From Xylogone sp. PMI_703 (lineage: Eukaryota; Ascomycota; Leotiomycetes), in contig JAJTUQ010000006.1 of NCBI GenBank assembly GCA_021399445.1, positions 2,604,001-2,668,000 on the forward strand: a DNA stretch of 64,000 nucleotides, read 5' to 3'. The notes beneath the pieces were generated by a model. It searched no databases. It saw only the letters and a program-made list of their open reading frames with translations, and was not told the origin of the DNA. Shown in pieces: positions 30,690 to 41,349 of this stretch. Position numbers and translations under genes: made by a program. Every line of letters begins with the position of its first letter. Position 1 is the first letter of the stretch.

Positions 30690-31020
30690 TGATTTCCTGG
30701 GATACTTTGGATCAGGAAGAAGTTTACCTCGAGGCCGAGGAGGAGAAAGTTGTTTAAGTCATGGCTGAAAATGTTATTTACTTTATTTATCTAAAGAAAC
30801 AAAGAAAGTTTCTGCAGAAATGTACTAAGAAGATGATTTGTCGTAGTTTGAAAACTTTAGATAAGTTAGATATTACCGAAGAGAAAGAGTATACTGAGCA
30901 GGAAGTTTCTGACCATATAATCATAACTTCTTTGGTTAACCTTGTCTTTTTGAATTCCTAGATTAACAATCTTCTTAAGGTATCTGACCAGATTTCTTAT
31001 TCTGGTGACCTAGCACTGGA
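30690..31020 (+). pseudogene. Opposite-strand accessory ORF of element B (coiled-coil part)
   Basis: Plus-strand frame antisense to the retrotransposon, reading SWDTLDQEEVYLEAEEEK, then a stop, then MAENVIYFIYLKKQRKFLQK and SLKTLDKLDITEEKEYTEQE. The pattern is a charged coiled coil with an LRKQRKFL-like core followed by R-x-L-x-x-L-D-x-L-D. I know this pattern from many fungal hypothetical proteins of repeat-rich regions. Several stops interrupt it. It lies between the pol end and the 3' LTR, the same place as in family A, but the sequence is different. Confidence 0.55.
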
Positions 31021-31049
31021 TGATCTAGTTTAGCATATCTAGTCTTAAA

Positions 31050-32254
31050 CTCCTGAACTTTCCTCTAAGTGTTCTTAAGTTCTTCTGTTGATTTTTAGGT
31101 ATTTTCTGACTCTAGGTATTTTTTCTATTTGATTAGATATTGAACTTTTTTCTTAAAAATCTTTTGTCTTTTTATGTTTTCCACTTTATATTCTTTTTCG
31201 GGGTTAAGATTTTTTATTTTTAAATATATAATTACTAATATTTCTGGTAATATTAGTTTTAGTATAATAATATAGAAAACTAAGTACATTTTAGTGTCTT
31301 TAAGTAGTTTTAGTTTATATATTACTTGTTTTAAAACTTTGTTAATTTCTAGTGGTCTTATTTTCTTGAAATCCAGTGATTCACTTGGTCTCTTGGTCTT
31401 GATGAATTTTCGTAAGAGATATATTTTATCTTTTTTCTTAAATATAAGTTTTATTTTATATTATTTGTTATAATATTTTTTTATTCTTTCTTTAACTTCT
31501 TCTAGGTTTTGTTATATGACTGACTATGTCTTCTTGATGAGCTTGACTTGTTCTTCTACTGTTATTATTATATTAAACATCTTTTTCTATAAATATATTA
31601 TACTTATTTCCTTTCTGAAATTTATATAATAAGGTAATATTTATATGTTATCATATTTTACTTTATTGTATGTATATTATGTTATCAGTAATAATTTAAC
31701 CTAATTATCCTGTAAATAATTAATATATACCCTGAAGTATTACTTAAGTATCTGAATCAGTTTTTCAGTATCTCCATCAGTTTATGTCCATCCTTTGGTG
31801 GTTATCTTAGTCTTAGTCTTCATCATAATAATGAGTGCTTGCTAAAACTTTGATACAAACAGCTTATCTCTGTCCAAGATAATTTCCTTCGGGAATCTGA
31901 ATATTATGAATATTCTACTCATGAGTATATTTATTAATTATTCTGTTGTATAAGTACCTTTCTATAGTACAAAGACTCTGTACTTAGTTAGTCTGTCCAT
32001 GACTATTAACACTCTGTCGTAGACCTCGTCGTTTATTTTTAACAACAGTAGTAAATTTATTATAAAGTTTATCGTTATTGACTTTTATGGTTTTTTTAAT
32101 ATTCTTAATGGTTATAATAATCTGTGTATAATTCTTCATGTTAACTTTGTTCTATAGTATATGTTATATATTTTGATGACTTCTTATATTATTTTTCATA
32201 ACTTAAGTATATAAAACTCTAGGTTAAGAAGTTTATATATTTTTGTAATTCCTT
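31050..32254 (-). pseudogene. Element B integrase and pol C-terminus, decayed
   Basis: On the minus strand the segment near 31835-31900 reads DRDKLFVSKF-stop-QAL, matching the S-D-R-D-x-x-F-x-S-x-F-W-Q core of Gypsy integrases. Further on comes a degenerate T-D-G-D-T-E-K-L segment (usual T-D-G-Q-T-E). The remainder toward 31050 is the pol C-terminus without recognisable detail. Many stops. Copia-1 is inserted at its upstream edge. Confidence 0.75.
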
Positions 32255-32259
32255 GATAT
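32255..32259. repeat. Target-site duplication GATAT of Copia-1
   Basis: GATAT flanks the left LTR of Copia-1 here and recurs at 37953-37957 after the right LTR. Confidence 0.9.
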
Positions 32260-32488
32260 TGTTAGGAATTATGGGAGCAGAGCATACTGGCGCTCGGTAG
32301 TTATGCGATCGGAGTAGAATGATTAATAATTCAGTAAAAGAGTATTTAAGGATATAACTCCTTAAATACTGAATATAATAAATAAGCATATAATACATTA
32401 GTCAATATAAGCCTATTCAACCTTACATTATGGTAATACTTAATAAACTAACCCTTCCTATATAAGTATAATAATCATAATCTTAACA
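32260..32488 (+). repeat. Copia-1 5' LTR
   Basis: 229 bp, starting TGTTAGGAATTATGGGAGCA and ending ATCTTAACA. It aligns with 37724-37952, 58367-58594 and the truncated 63836-64000. Confidence 0.92.
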
Positions 32489-32502
32489 AATTATGAGCCT
32501 GG
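32489..32502 (+). other. Copia-1 primer binding site, half-tRNA type
   Basis: Directly after the LTR lies AATTATGAGCCTGG. TTATGAGCC is complementary to the anticodon stem-loop of initiator tRNA-Met (CTCATAA), the site used by Copia elements that prime from a tRNA half. The second copy reads GGTTATGAGCTTGG at the same place. Confidence 0.65.
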
Positions 32503-35500
32503 ATATATGTTAAAGTATTACTAAGAAGAATAGTAGTTGAGATATGTTCATTATAAGTTTATCATTAAAGATAACCAAAACATACATTACTGCATAAGTC
32601 TTTGTAAAAGAAAAAAGTCTACAGAGTATTGGTTAAAACGTAAACTGATTAGTTCTAGGTCTTGAAACAGGTAAATGTACGACGAATTGTCGGTCTACAG
32701 CAAATACTTGAAGATCACGGCTCCTTAATCAGTATCAGGTACTTTAACGTGATATTTACCTATTTATCTAAACCCAACAGTTAATTATAAATCTTTTTAA
32801 CCTTGAGTTATAATACAACAACTCAAAAGACGACAAAATCTTCATTATCCTTATCTTATTGACATTTAAGAAAATAAACATTAATCACTTTATATGTAAA
32901 TGCCCTACTAGTATCTTTAGCAAAGCGAATTGACAAGAATGATTTAAACTGATAAAACTCTATTTCAAGGGAGAATTGCTAAAATTTGTATTAAACAAGA
33001 TAATCACAGAATATGCCTGGATTCAGAGAACCCTATCATCGATCAATATCCTTGTTACATTAGTAAGTACGAAAACACCTAAGATTATTATTGAAGATAT
33101 AGTAAAATAACTAAAGAGCTTGAAGGTGAAAGATGGACTATAAAGTAGATCAAAGGATAGTATATAGAATATTGAAAAGCAAGAGAAATATAAAACTATA
33201 TCTGTAAAAGTTTTATATATAATTTTAATTTATATTAATGTTATAGACAATGAACTGATCTGTGACGAGTCTGAAGTTTAACTGGCATAGACAAAGTTAT
33301 ACTCTAAGTATAACAAGTTACTATCTTATGCTACTTGAAGTAAAATAGTTTAACTTACTTCATTTAAGTTAGAGCAAAATATAATAATCAAAGAAAAATA
33401 AATCTAAGTACAAGAGTTAAGGAAAAAAGTTATGAAGGTAATTTTTGAACTCAAAGATAACTTTAATATAAAGCAAATATTTGAATTTTTTCTTGCAAAA
33501 CTCCTAAAAGAATACTCAATAGTTATAACCGTGATTGATGTATAACTAATACTTGAAATTGTAGATAAGATTAACATTTTCTAAAAACATAAAAAAAAAA
33601 TCATTAACTCGATAATACTCATTGCTTAAGACAAAAGAACACAAAAATCATAGAACAAAGGAAGTAAAAGCTCAAGTTAATAGAGTAAATATAAAAATAA
33701 CTTACTTGACTAGAGGAAAGTTAAATATTACTTATATAACAAAAATCATTTTATTAAATATTGTAAACTTAGACATAATACAAAAAAATACATTCTTGGC
33801 CTCAAATCTAAAAATAATAAATTATGATATTCTTGGAAAACAATAAAGAAGAATAAAGACAAAATCATTATAAGGAGAACAAGTCAAGATAATACTTTTA
33901 TAATCATGTTACTAATTATTTTTCTGAATATAACTTAATATCAAAGACAGAGTCAAACTCTGATGACTCATCCGAGAAAAAAGACAAAATTACAGAAATA
34001 TCAAAGAAAATAATATATAAGATTAAACTTTTTGTCTGAATTACAAATATTAGTACTTCTTCATATATAACTAATAACCTTTAATTCTTTAAACAACTAA
34101 TAACTAATATTAAACATCACAAGATAAAGGTTAAAGATAAAAGGTTATATACATAGAAAAAGGAGACCGCTGAAATGAAGTTAAAAGATGAAAATACTGT
34201 ATTATTGTTTGATACTCTATTTGTTCCAAATCTTAAAGTTAATTTATTTTTTGGTCAACGTATTTGTAAAAAGGATTTTGATGACTTTTTTGATTTATAT
34301 ATAATGTATTTTACTCAAAAAAATCAAAAAAACTAGTATATTAAAGCTAAGTAATACAAAGAAATATATATTATAAGTTTTATTGTAAATAGGTTAAAGA
34401 AAACAACTTTGGTTAGTAATATTAAAACGAAGGAAGAACAATTACGATTTAATTTGTCTGACGAAGAAAATCAAAATTCTGACAATGACACTAAAACCTC
34501 ACCCACATTGACACCAAAGTCAATAAAGAAAATCATACAACATTATAATTTATGACATAGATAATTTACTTATCTTAGAGTAAAGAAAATCTGTAACTTA
34601 TACAAGATTACCACCTTGAGCAGGTTTATACGAAAACCTACAACCAAAGAACTTTGTGAAGTCTGTGACTTCACCAAGATGAAAGATTATGTTAATAAAG
34701 TGTTAAGTAAGTAGGAGAGTAAGAGGCTTGTACTGATCTACGTAGATACATATAGACTATTCTTATTATCAATAAAGAAAGACTAATACTTTGCTCAAAT
34801 TGTTAATAATATCATTTATTACATTTAGAACATTCCTGCAAAAACAAGAGCATATTTGGTCAAAAAGCTCAGGATATAAAAAATCCAAGTAAAGTACAAG
34901 ACAGAAGAGAAAGTCAAGGCCATTAAAACTGACAATACTTCAGAACTATTATTATTACTAAACGAATGGAGCACTTTAATCAGGATTCAGACAAAAACAA
35001 CAGCAAAGTACAAGTCAAACTAGAACAGTCTAGCTGAACGAGTAATCTAGACAACTATAATAAATACTTGGATATTACTGAAAGAAGTTAACTTATTGCT
35101 TAAATTCTGGAATTATGCTGTTAAAACGGATACATACCTGAGAAACCGAACAGTATCTGGCCCAACAATTGATAGGAAAGTTGTTAGCCTATATTAGGCA
35201 TTTACTAGAAAGATTTCAAACATTAATCATATCAGAGTTTTTGGATATAAATGCATATCATACGTCAACTGAAAGAAACACTTGAAGGAATTAAGAAAAA
35301 ACAAACTTATAGACCATGGACAAGTTATAGTATTTATAAGATATAATCTAAACATAACCAAATAATATAAAATTTATATGCCAAACAAAGACTATGTTAT
35401 TAAATCAAGCTATGTCAGCTTTTATGAAGACATTTAAGGTAAAACAGTTAATTTGAAACTTCGGACAGGTGATCCTCAAGGAACAAGGAATGAACTGAAT

Positions 35501-37723
35501 TCGTAAACCAAGAGATCGACCACAAAATGAAATCATCGAGTTTATTTTCCCAGATCCGAAAGACTTGAATAACTTCGAAATTGTAATCTTGTCTATTACG
35601 AATCTAATAATAACATATAATAATTTAATCAGTCTAGCTAGTTATCAACATAATTAGGAAAATGCAAATAATCTAAGCATGAATATGTCTTATCCAGGAA
35701 AAAATGAAAAAGATAAGGAAAATAAAATTAAAGATCAATCTTAAGCCTAAGCCAAGAATCATGATTCATCATTTAGTATTAATATAATATTATTTATTGA
35801 ATTTCACTTGTCCGACGAGGAAAATCAAACATCATCAGAATTTATAGAAACGAAATATAATCTTCAAAAACGACAAAGACTTGATGACTCTAATGATGAA
35901 AACCATCTTACCAAGATAGTTAAAGTCATGTTTATAATACTAGAAGATCAAGATTACCAAAACCCAGACAAGATAGCTCTGGCTAGTTTAATAATAGATT
36001 TAGATATTATTATCTTAATAATGTATAAAAAGATTATTTCAGATCATAAATATAGTCAGAAATAGAAAAAAACAATTGACGAAAAGATTATATTATTATA
36101 GCAAAATGGTATATAAAAAGAAGAAATACTCTCGGAAAAAGTGAACTTAGTTTTTACTAAATAAGTATTTATTATCAAGACGAACTTTAACAGGACATTA
36201 AACAGATTTAAGGTAAGATTAATTACTTAAGATTTTTCTCAGAAATATAAGTAAGATTTCATTAAGATATTTGTACTTATGGTTAGAATAAATATTTTTC
36301 AGATATTCATGACTATTGTTATAGTAGAAAATCTTAAATATTATTTATATAATATAAAAAATACTTTCATTGAATTATACTTATAAGAATAAATCTTCTT
36401 GTCTTAATTAGACAGAGTATTTAAATTAAAAAATAAGTATGTATTATATGTCCTACAGAGTTTATATAAACTAAAGTAGTTTATGTAAGACTAGAATTTA
36501 CTTTACAAGAGTTATTTTGTTAAAATTAGATTTGTCCAAAACTTAACTGACTTTTGTTTTTATATTTATAAAGAACATAAGATCATATTATTTATTTACG
36601 TGAATAATATTATTATTATTATACTAAAAGTACAAAAATTAGAATAGTTTAGAAAGACATTAACAAATCAATTTTATACTAAGAATTTAGGAAAGATTTA
36701 AGTGATTCTTGGTATTTGTGTTATTAGGAATCGAAAAGAAAAGATATTATTCTTAGATCAAGAATAATATTTGGACAATATTTTGAATTAATATAAAATA
36801 ACTCAAGAAAAACATAAGTTAAAGTTAATACTAATCTTTAATTATGATAAGTTATGCTTAACTTCGGACTTTAATAAAAAAGTTAATTTGACTAAATATC
36901 AGGAATATATTAAAAGTTTGATATATATGATGATAAATACTAGACCAGACATTATATTTGTCCTAGGAAAGTTTAACCAATACATAAGTAACCTTAGAGA
37001 GTATTATACTAATATTATAAAAGAATTCTTGAGATATGCCAGATTAACGATCAAATAATGTATTTATTATAAGCTTACTCCAATTCAAGTTAACTAATCG
37101 TTATACTAAAATAATGACGACAACAAATAAGCTAGTAGTCTTATACTAGTCATATATTCAGATACAGACTAAGCAAGAAACAAAACCGACTAAAAGAGTA
37201 TTTCAGGAAATGTGGTCATGCTTTATAAAGGATTTATTTCCTGGGGGAATAAGAAATAATATTCAGTGATAACTTTAAGTACTAAATCAGAATACATTAT
37301 AATGTCAATGTACATCAAGTAGAACTAATAAATCGCTTAAATACTTTATGATATGAGATTCCTTTAATATATTAGATTAGATTTAATGATTATATAAGTA
37401 TTGAAAGATAACCAAGGTATACTTATGTTAATAAAGAATTTATACTTTCACAAATGATCAAAGTATATTAATATTTATTATTATTATATCTATGACTTAA
37501 AGAAATATAAATATATTAAAATAAACTATATTTTTACAATAAACATAATAATCAATAATATGACAAAGTTATTACAAAAGACAATATTCATGTGATTCAA
37601 AGAATTATTTAGTCTAACAATAGTAAAAATAGTTAAAAAACAGTAAGAATGGCTGAAAAATGATGTTGACGAAATAAAACTAATATAAACTATATTATAA
37701 CATTTGTATAATCTGAGTAAGAG
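32503..37723 (+). pseudogene. Copia-1 Gag-Pol polyprotein, decayed
   Basis: Visible parts in order: a TLFVPNLKVNLF segment after the protease (about 34200-34340); GAG-pre-integrase HYNL-stop-HR...ICNLYKI (34541-34700), the stop replacing the usual Trp; integrase with LIYVDTY and KTDNTSELL (34720-35100) and the C-terminal GYKCISYVN...LIDHGQVIVFI segment (to about 35440); RT with the catalytic YVDD read as YVNN at 36597-36608; RNase H with ISWGNKK and VITLSTKSEY (37200-37310). The same frame is interrupted by many TAA and TAG codons. A short open stretch at 35808-36065 is only part of this polyprotein. Confidence 0.85.
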
Positions 37724-37952
37724 TATTAAGAATTATGAGAACAAAGTATATTAGTGCTTAGTAGTTATATAATCAGAGTAAAATGACTAATAATCCGGTA
37801 AAAGAATATTTAAGGGTATAACTCCTTAAATACTAAATATAATAAATAAGTATATAATACATTAACCAATATAAGCCTATTCAACCCTACATTATAATAG
37901 TACCTAATGAACCAACCCTTCCCATATGAGCATAATGATCATAATCTTAACA
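37724..37952 (+). repeat. Copia-1 3' LTR
   Basis: 229 bp, beginning TATTAAGAATTATGAGAACA, so the terminal TG is now TA, and ending ATCTTAACA. Followed by GATAT. Confidence 0.9.
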
Positions 37953-37957
37953 GATAT

Positions 37958-40102
37958 CTATATAATAATAAATCATATATATATTTAATAAACTTCTTAG
38001 TCAAAAATTATAATATATAAATTCTTTTGTTATAAAACTATATTCCTGGTTTTTTTATAGATTCTTCTTACTTGTTGTCTGAGTTTAACTCTTGGAATAG
38101 AGCTTTGGCCTCTTTGATCTTATGTCTGACAGCCTTGATTATCTTCCTTGTTTATTCTGTGTCAAATTCCTAATCTTCAGCTTTTTAGACTAAGTAATTA
38201 TATATTAATGTCCTGTTTTCCTTTTCCTTAAGGATGACTTTGGCTTCTGGTTTTACTTTTTCTATATAATCTAGTCTTTTGTTAAACATATTTACTTTAA
38301 CATTTTCAGTTCTTTTGATATATTTTATTCTGAACTTATATTGTATAAGTTCTTTTGACTATTTAACTTGTCTGACGTTCAAGATCTTGGTATTAATGAA
38401 GTATTTCAGGTTATAGTAATCTATAAGTATTTTTATTATTGATTCTAGAAAATATACTCTCTAGGTTTTGAACATATTTATTATAGCTAATAATTCCTTG
38501 TCGTAAATGTTATAATTCTTTTCTACAAAAATAAACTTTCTTGAATGAAAGGTTATTATTCTCTATCTTCTGTTAAAATACAGTTAGCTTAAGACTATTC
38601 TTAAAACTTTGTTCGATATGTCTACTTTAATCCTTGTTGGCAGTCCTGCCTAGAATATTATTAAGATTTTCTTTTCATTGAACTAATCCTTAAATTTCTG
38701 CTATACTTTTTGTTCTCTACTTTCGAACTTGAATTCTTGATCTTTCTTGGTTAGTTCGTCTAATGATACTATGATATCTGAGAACTTGTAGATATATTTT
38801 TAGTAAAAGTTATATAATCCCTTGAATGCTTATATATCTTTTATATTCTTTGGATCAGGCTATTCTCTTATGTTAGCCACCTTTTACAAGTTTATGTAAA
38901 ATCCTTCTCCTGATATGATATGTCCTAAAAAGCCTACTTCCGTTTTGTAGAATTCACATTTTTATAACTAATATCTTATGTCATTTTCTAACAAAATCTG
39001 TAAAACTTTTTCTATGTATTCTTTGTGTTCCTTCAATATCTTAGAGTAGATCAAGATGTCATTGATATAAGTTATAACAAATATATTCAGGTATAACATA
39101 AGTATATGATTCATTATTCTTTAGAATATTATAGATAAATTGGTAAGTCCTATTGACAAAACTAGATATTCGAACAGTTTATACTATATATTAAATATTA
39201 TCATCCATTCTTCCCTTTCTGTGATTCTTATCAAATAGAATCCTGTCCAGAAGTTTAACTTCATAAAATATTTGACATTTGCTAATCTATCTTGTAAATC
39301 TGAAATAAGAAGTATTAAATATTAATCTTCAATAATAATGTTGTTTAATCCTTGGTAATCTATGACTATTTTCCATTTTTTTAGTCTTTTCTTTAGAACA
39401 TACATTATTAACACTTTGTAAAGTGCCTTAAAGAGTCTAATGTGTCCTTTTGCTAACAACTAATCCAGTTCTTCTCACAAGACTTATTATTGTTCTTTAT
39501 TTATTATATACAGTTAATAATAAGGTAAATGAGTTCTTTTCTTCAGGTATATATAATAATCTTAAAGTTTCTTTAGTAATAATACCTCTGTATTAAGTAA
39601 TTCCTCGAATAACTTCTAATACTCTTGATATTCTATAAGTAATACTAATATTGTTTTGACATTGTTAATTTGTGTTAATAAGTTAGTTAGTCATAAACCT
39701 TTTTCTTTGCCGAATTTTATTATCTGACTTATCTATGAATTATATTTCTGGAATTATAGTATTTTTATGATTATCTTATATTTGTTTAAATATAATATGT
39801 CGAATATGATTTCTGTCTTTTCTCTGAATATTTTTATTATTAATAACTTGGTCTTCATTTTTACTTGAGAAGAAATACTTAACCTGTCTATTATTTTGAT
39901 AAGATAATTTCTCTTTTTAACTTTAATATTCAGTCTTAAACAAGAGATCATTTTAGGTGTAATAAGGTTGATTATATTATTATTATTGAATATTATTATT
40001 AAACTTTGTTTTTTTAGTTTAATAAGTATTATTATAAGAGAATTTCTAAAAATTATATTTGTTTTAATATATTTTTTTTTGTTGTTATCTTTATGTTATA
40101 AG
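37958..40102 (-). pseudogene. Element B reverse transcriptase and RNase H, decayed
   Basis: On the minus strand, from about 39400 downward: KWKIVIDYQGLNN (usual W-R-x-x-x-D-Y-R-x-L-N), VKYFMKLNFWTGFYLIRI (usual F-S-K-L-D), the catalytic motif as YINDILIYSK at 39069-39058 where YVDD is expected, EFYKTEVGFLGHIIS, then RNase H FHSRKF...NYNIYDKELLAII at 38575-38490. Several stops interrupt. A2 is inserted just upstream at 40107, Copia-1 just downstream. Part of Gag/protease is displaced to 47345-49384. Confidence 0.82.
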
Positions 40103-40107
40103 TTAAT
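40103..40107. repeat. Target-site duplication TTAAT of element A2
   Basis: TTAAT precedes the left LTR of A2 and recurs at 47340-47344 after its right LTR. Confidence 0.9.
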
Positions 40108-40693
40108 TGTAACGTTTTTACAAGGGTTTAAGGTTATCTATCACTCAAATGATAAATGAAGGTAAAGGGCAAGAGAATAACTTCATGATAGTTTAGAATA
40201 GTTATAATGAAATGTAAGTATACTGTAAATCAATTGAGTTAAACACAAAGCTTTTATCTACTGTGAAACTATCTAATTATATAATAAAGATTAGTAAATT
40301 AAGTATATTAGTTATATCTTATACTTAATATACTAGATATATGTCTTATGTGATTACTTATTTACTAGTACTAGTTATCTGTACATATAAGTAAATGGTT
40401 AGTACAAACGGAAAAGTAATACTAATTTCTTGATAATATTATTACTTAGTTAATATAACTAAAAGGTTAATATTATAACTTTGATAATATTATTCTTTAA
40501 CTTGTATAACCTTTTTTATAATATTAATGTTGAACTTGTATTATCCTTTTGTTAATATTAATAATATGATAATATTAGTGATATTATAACCAGGTCCTTA
40601 ATAACTGTCTTAATCTATACTTATTTAACTAAGGCAACAGTTATAAAAGCCTTATAATCTGGTCGTTTGTTACAACCTTGTAAAGTCATGACA
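40108..40693 (-). repeat. A2 3' LTR (left)
   Basis: 586 bp, TGTAACGTTT...GTCATGACA. It aligns along its length with the other three A LTRs. Confidence 0.92.
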
Positions 40694-40707
40694 TTATCCC
40701 TTTCCTA
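40694..40707 (-). other. Polypurine tract of A2
   Basis: On the minus strand CTAGGAAAGGGATAA-like purine run directly before the 3' LTR; the AAAGGGATAA core is shared with A1 and B. Confidence 0.6.
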
Positions 40708-40723
40708 GTTTAGCGTTGTCTTA

Positions 40724-41340
40724 ATGTTTAAAGTTATAGTTATGAACTTCTTTCCGGAAATCAAACCTTCCTTTTTTTTCATCATATTACTTAAGTATAA
40801 GTTTAGTTATGAAGAATACATAAAGAAAGAGAAAGTGATAAAGAATTCTGGTTATCTTATGGTTTTTAAGTATTATTACTATCTTGTTAACAACAAAAAG
40901 TATTATTACAGTCTTTAGTCCACTAAGTACAGCAAATATATTCATCGGGGTAGAAAATACAAGCTTGATCCGAACATAGATAAGTTAGAACGTTTGGTCG
41001 AAGAGGAAGAATGTTTTGAACAAGAGGAGGAGGAAGCCTTGGCTTGTGTAGCCTGTCTTCGTAAACTGTGAAAGTTAATCAAGACAAAAAGTTGTAATAT
41101 GATTATTCAAGGTGTTTTTACGATAGAAAAACTAAAAGAGATCAAAGAACGAAAAAGGAAAAAAGTAAAAGAGAAAGAAAGACTTGAACAGGAACAAAAA
41201 GAAACTAAAGTATTATAATAAGTGAAAATTACCTAGTCGGCAGAGGCAGGGCCTTCCAGGGTTTTCTCCTCTGAGGTTAAGTTACTTGTTTATGCTAATA
41301 TTCTGTTCGATAAAGCCTGGTTGACTTTATTCGTTTATAC
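40724..41340 (+). pseudogene. Opposite-strand accessory ORF of family A (most complete copy)
   Basis: Plus-strand frame of about 205 codons, antisense to the element, between the end of pol and the 3' LTR. It begins MFKVIVMNFFPEIKPS and reads IILLKYKFSYEEYIKKEK. A Tyr-rich stretch follows (FKYYYYLVNNKKYYY, then STKYSKYIHRGRKYKL) whose spacing fits a former Cys-rich motif of the C-x-x-C-x-x-x-G-x-x-C kind; Cys codons become Tyr by one G-to-A change. Next comes an acidic-then-basic coiled coil (DKLERLVEEEE, CLRKL, IEKLKEIKERKRKK) and a Gly-Pro-Ser tail (SAEAGPSRVFSSE). Three or four stops interrupt. The same ORF occurs in A1. Its function is unknown; a nucleic-acid-binding or regulatory role is only a guess. 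Confidence 0.6.
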
Positions 41341-41349
41341 TTTTCTAAA

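Larger units (their letters stand above)
32260..37952 (+). mobile_element. Copia-type LTR retrotransposon 1, inserted in B
   Basis: 5693 bp on the plus strand, with two 229-bp LTRs (32260-32488 and 37724-37952) and a GATAT duplication. Domain order is protease-like region, GAG-pre-integrase, integrase, RT, RNase H, the order that defines Ty1/Copia. Stops are frequent. The copy at 58367 belongs to the same family. Confidence 0.92.

Noticed and set aside
35808..36065. 85-codon plus-strand frame as a separate gene
   Set aside because: It lies within Copia-1 between integrase and RT and is a chance open piece of the polyprotein.
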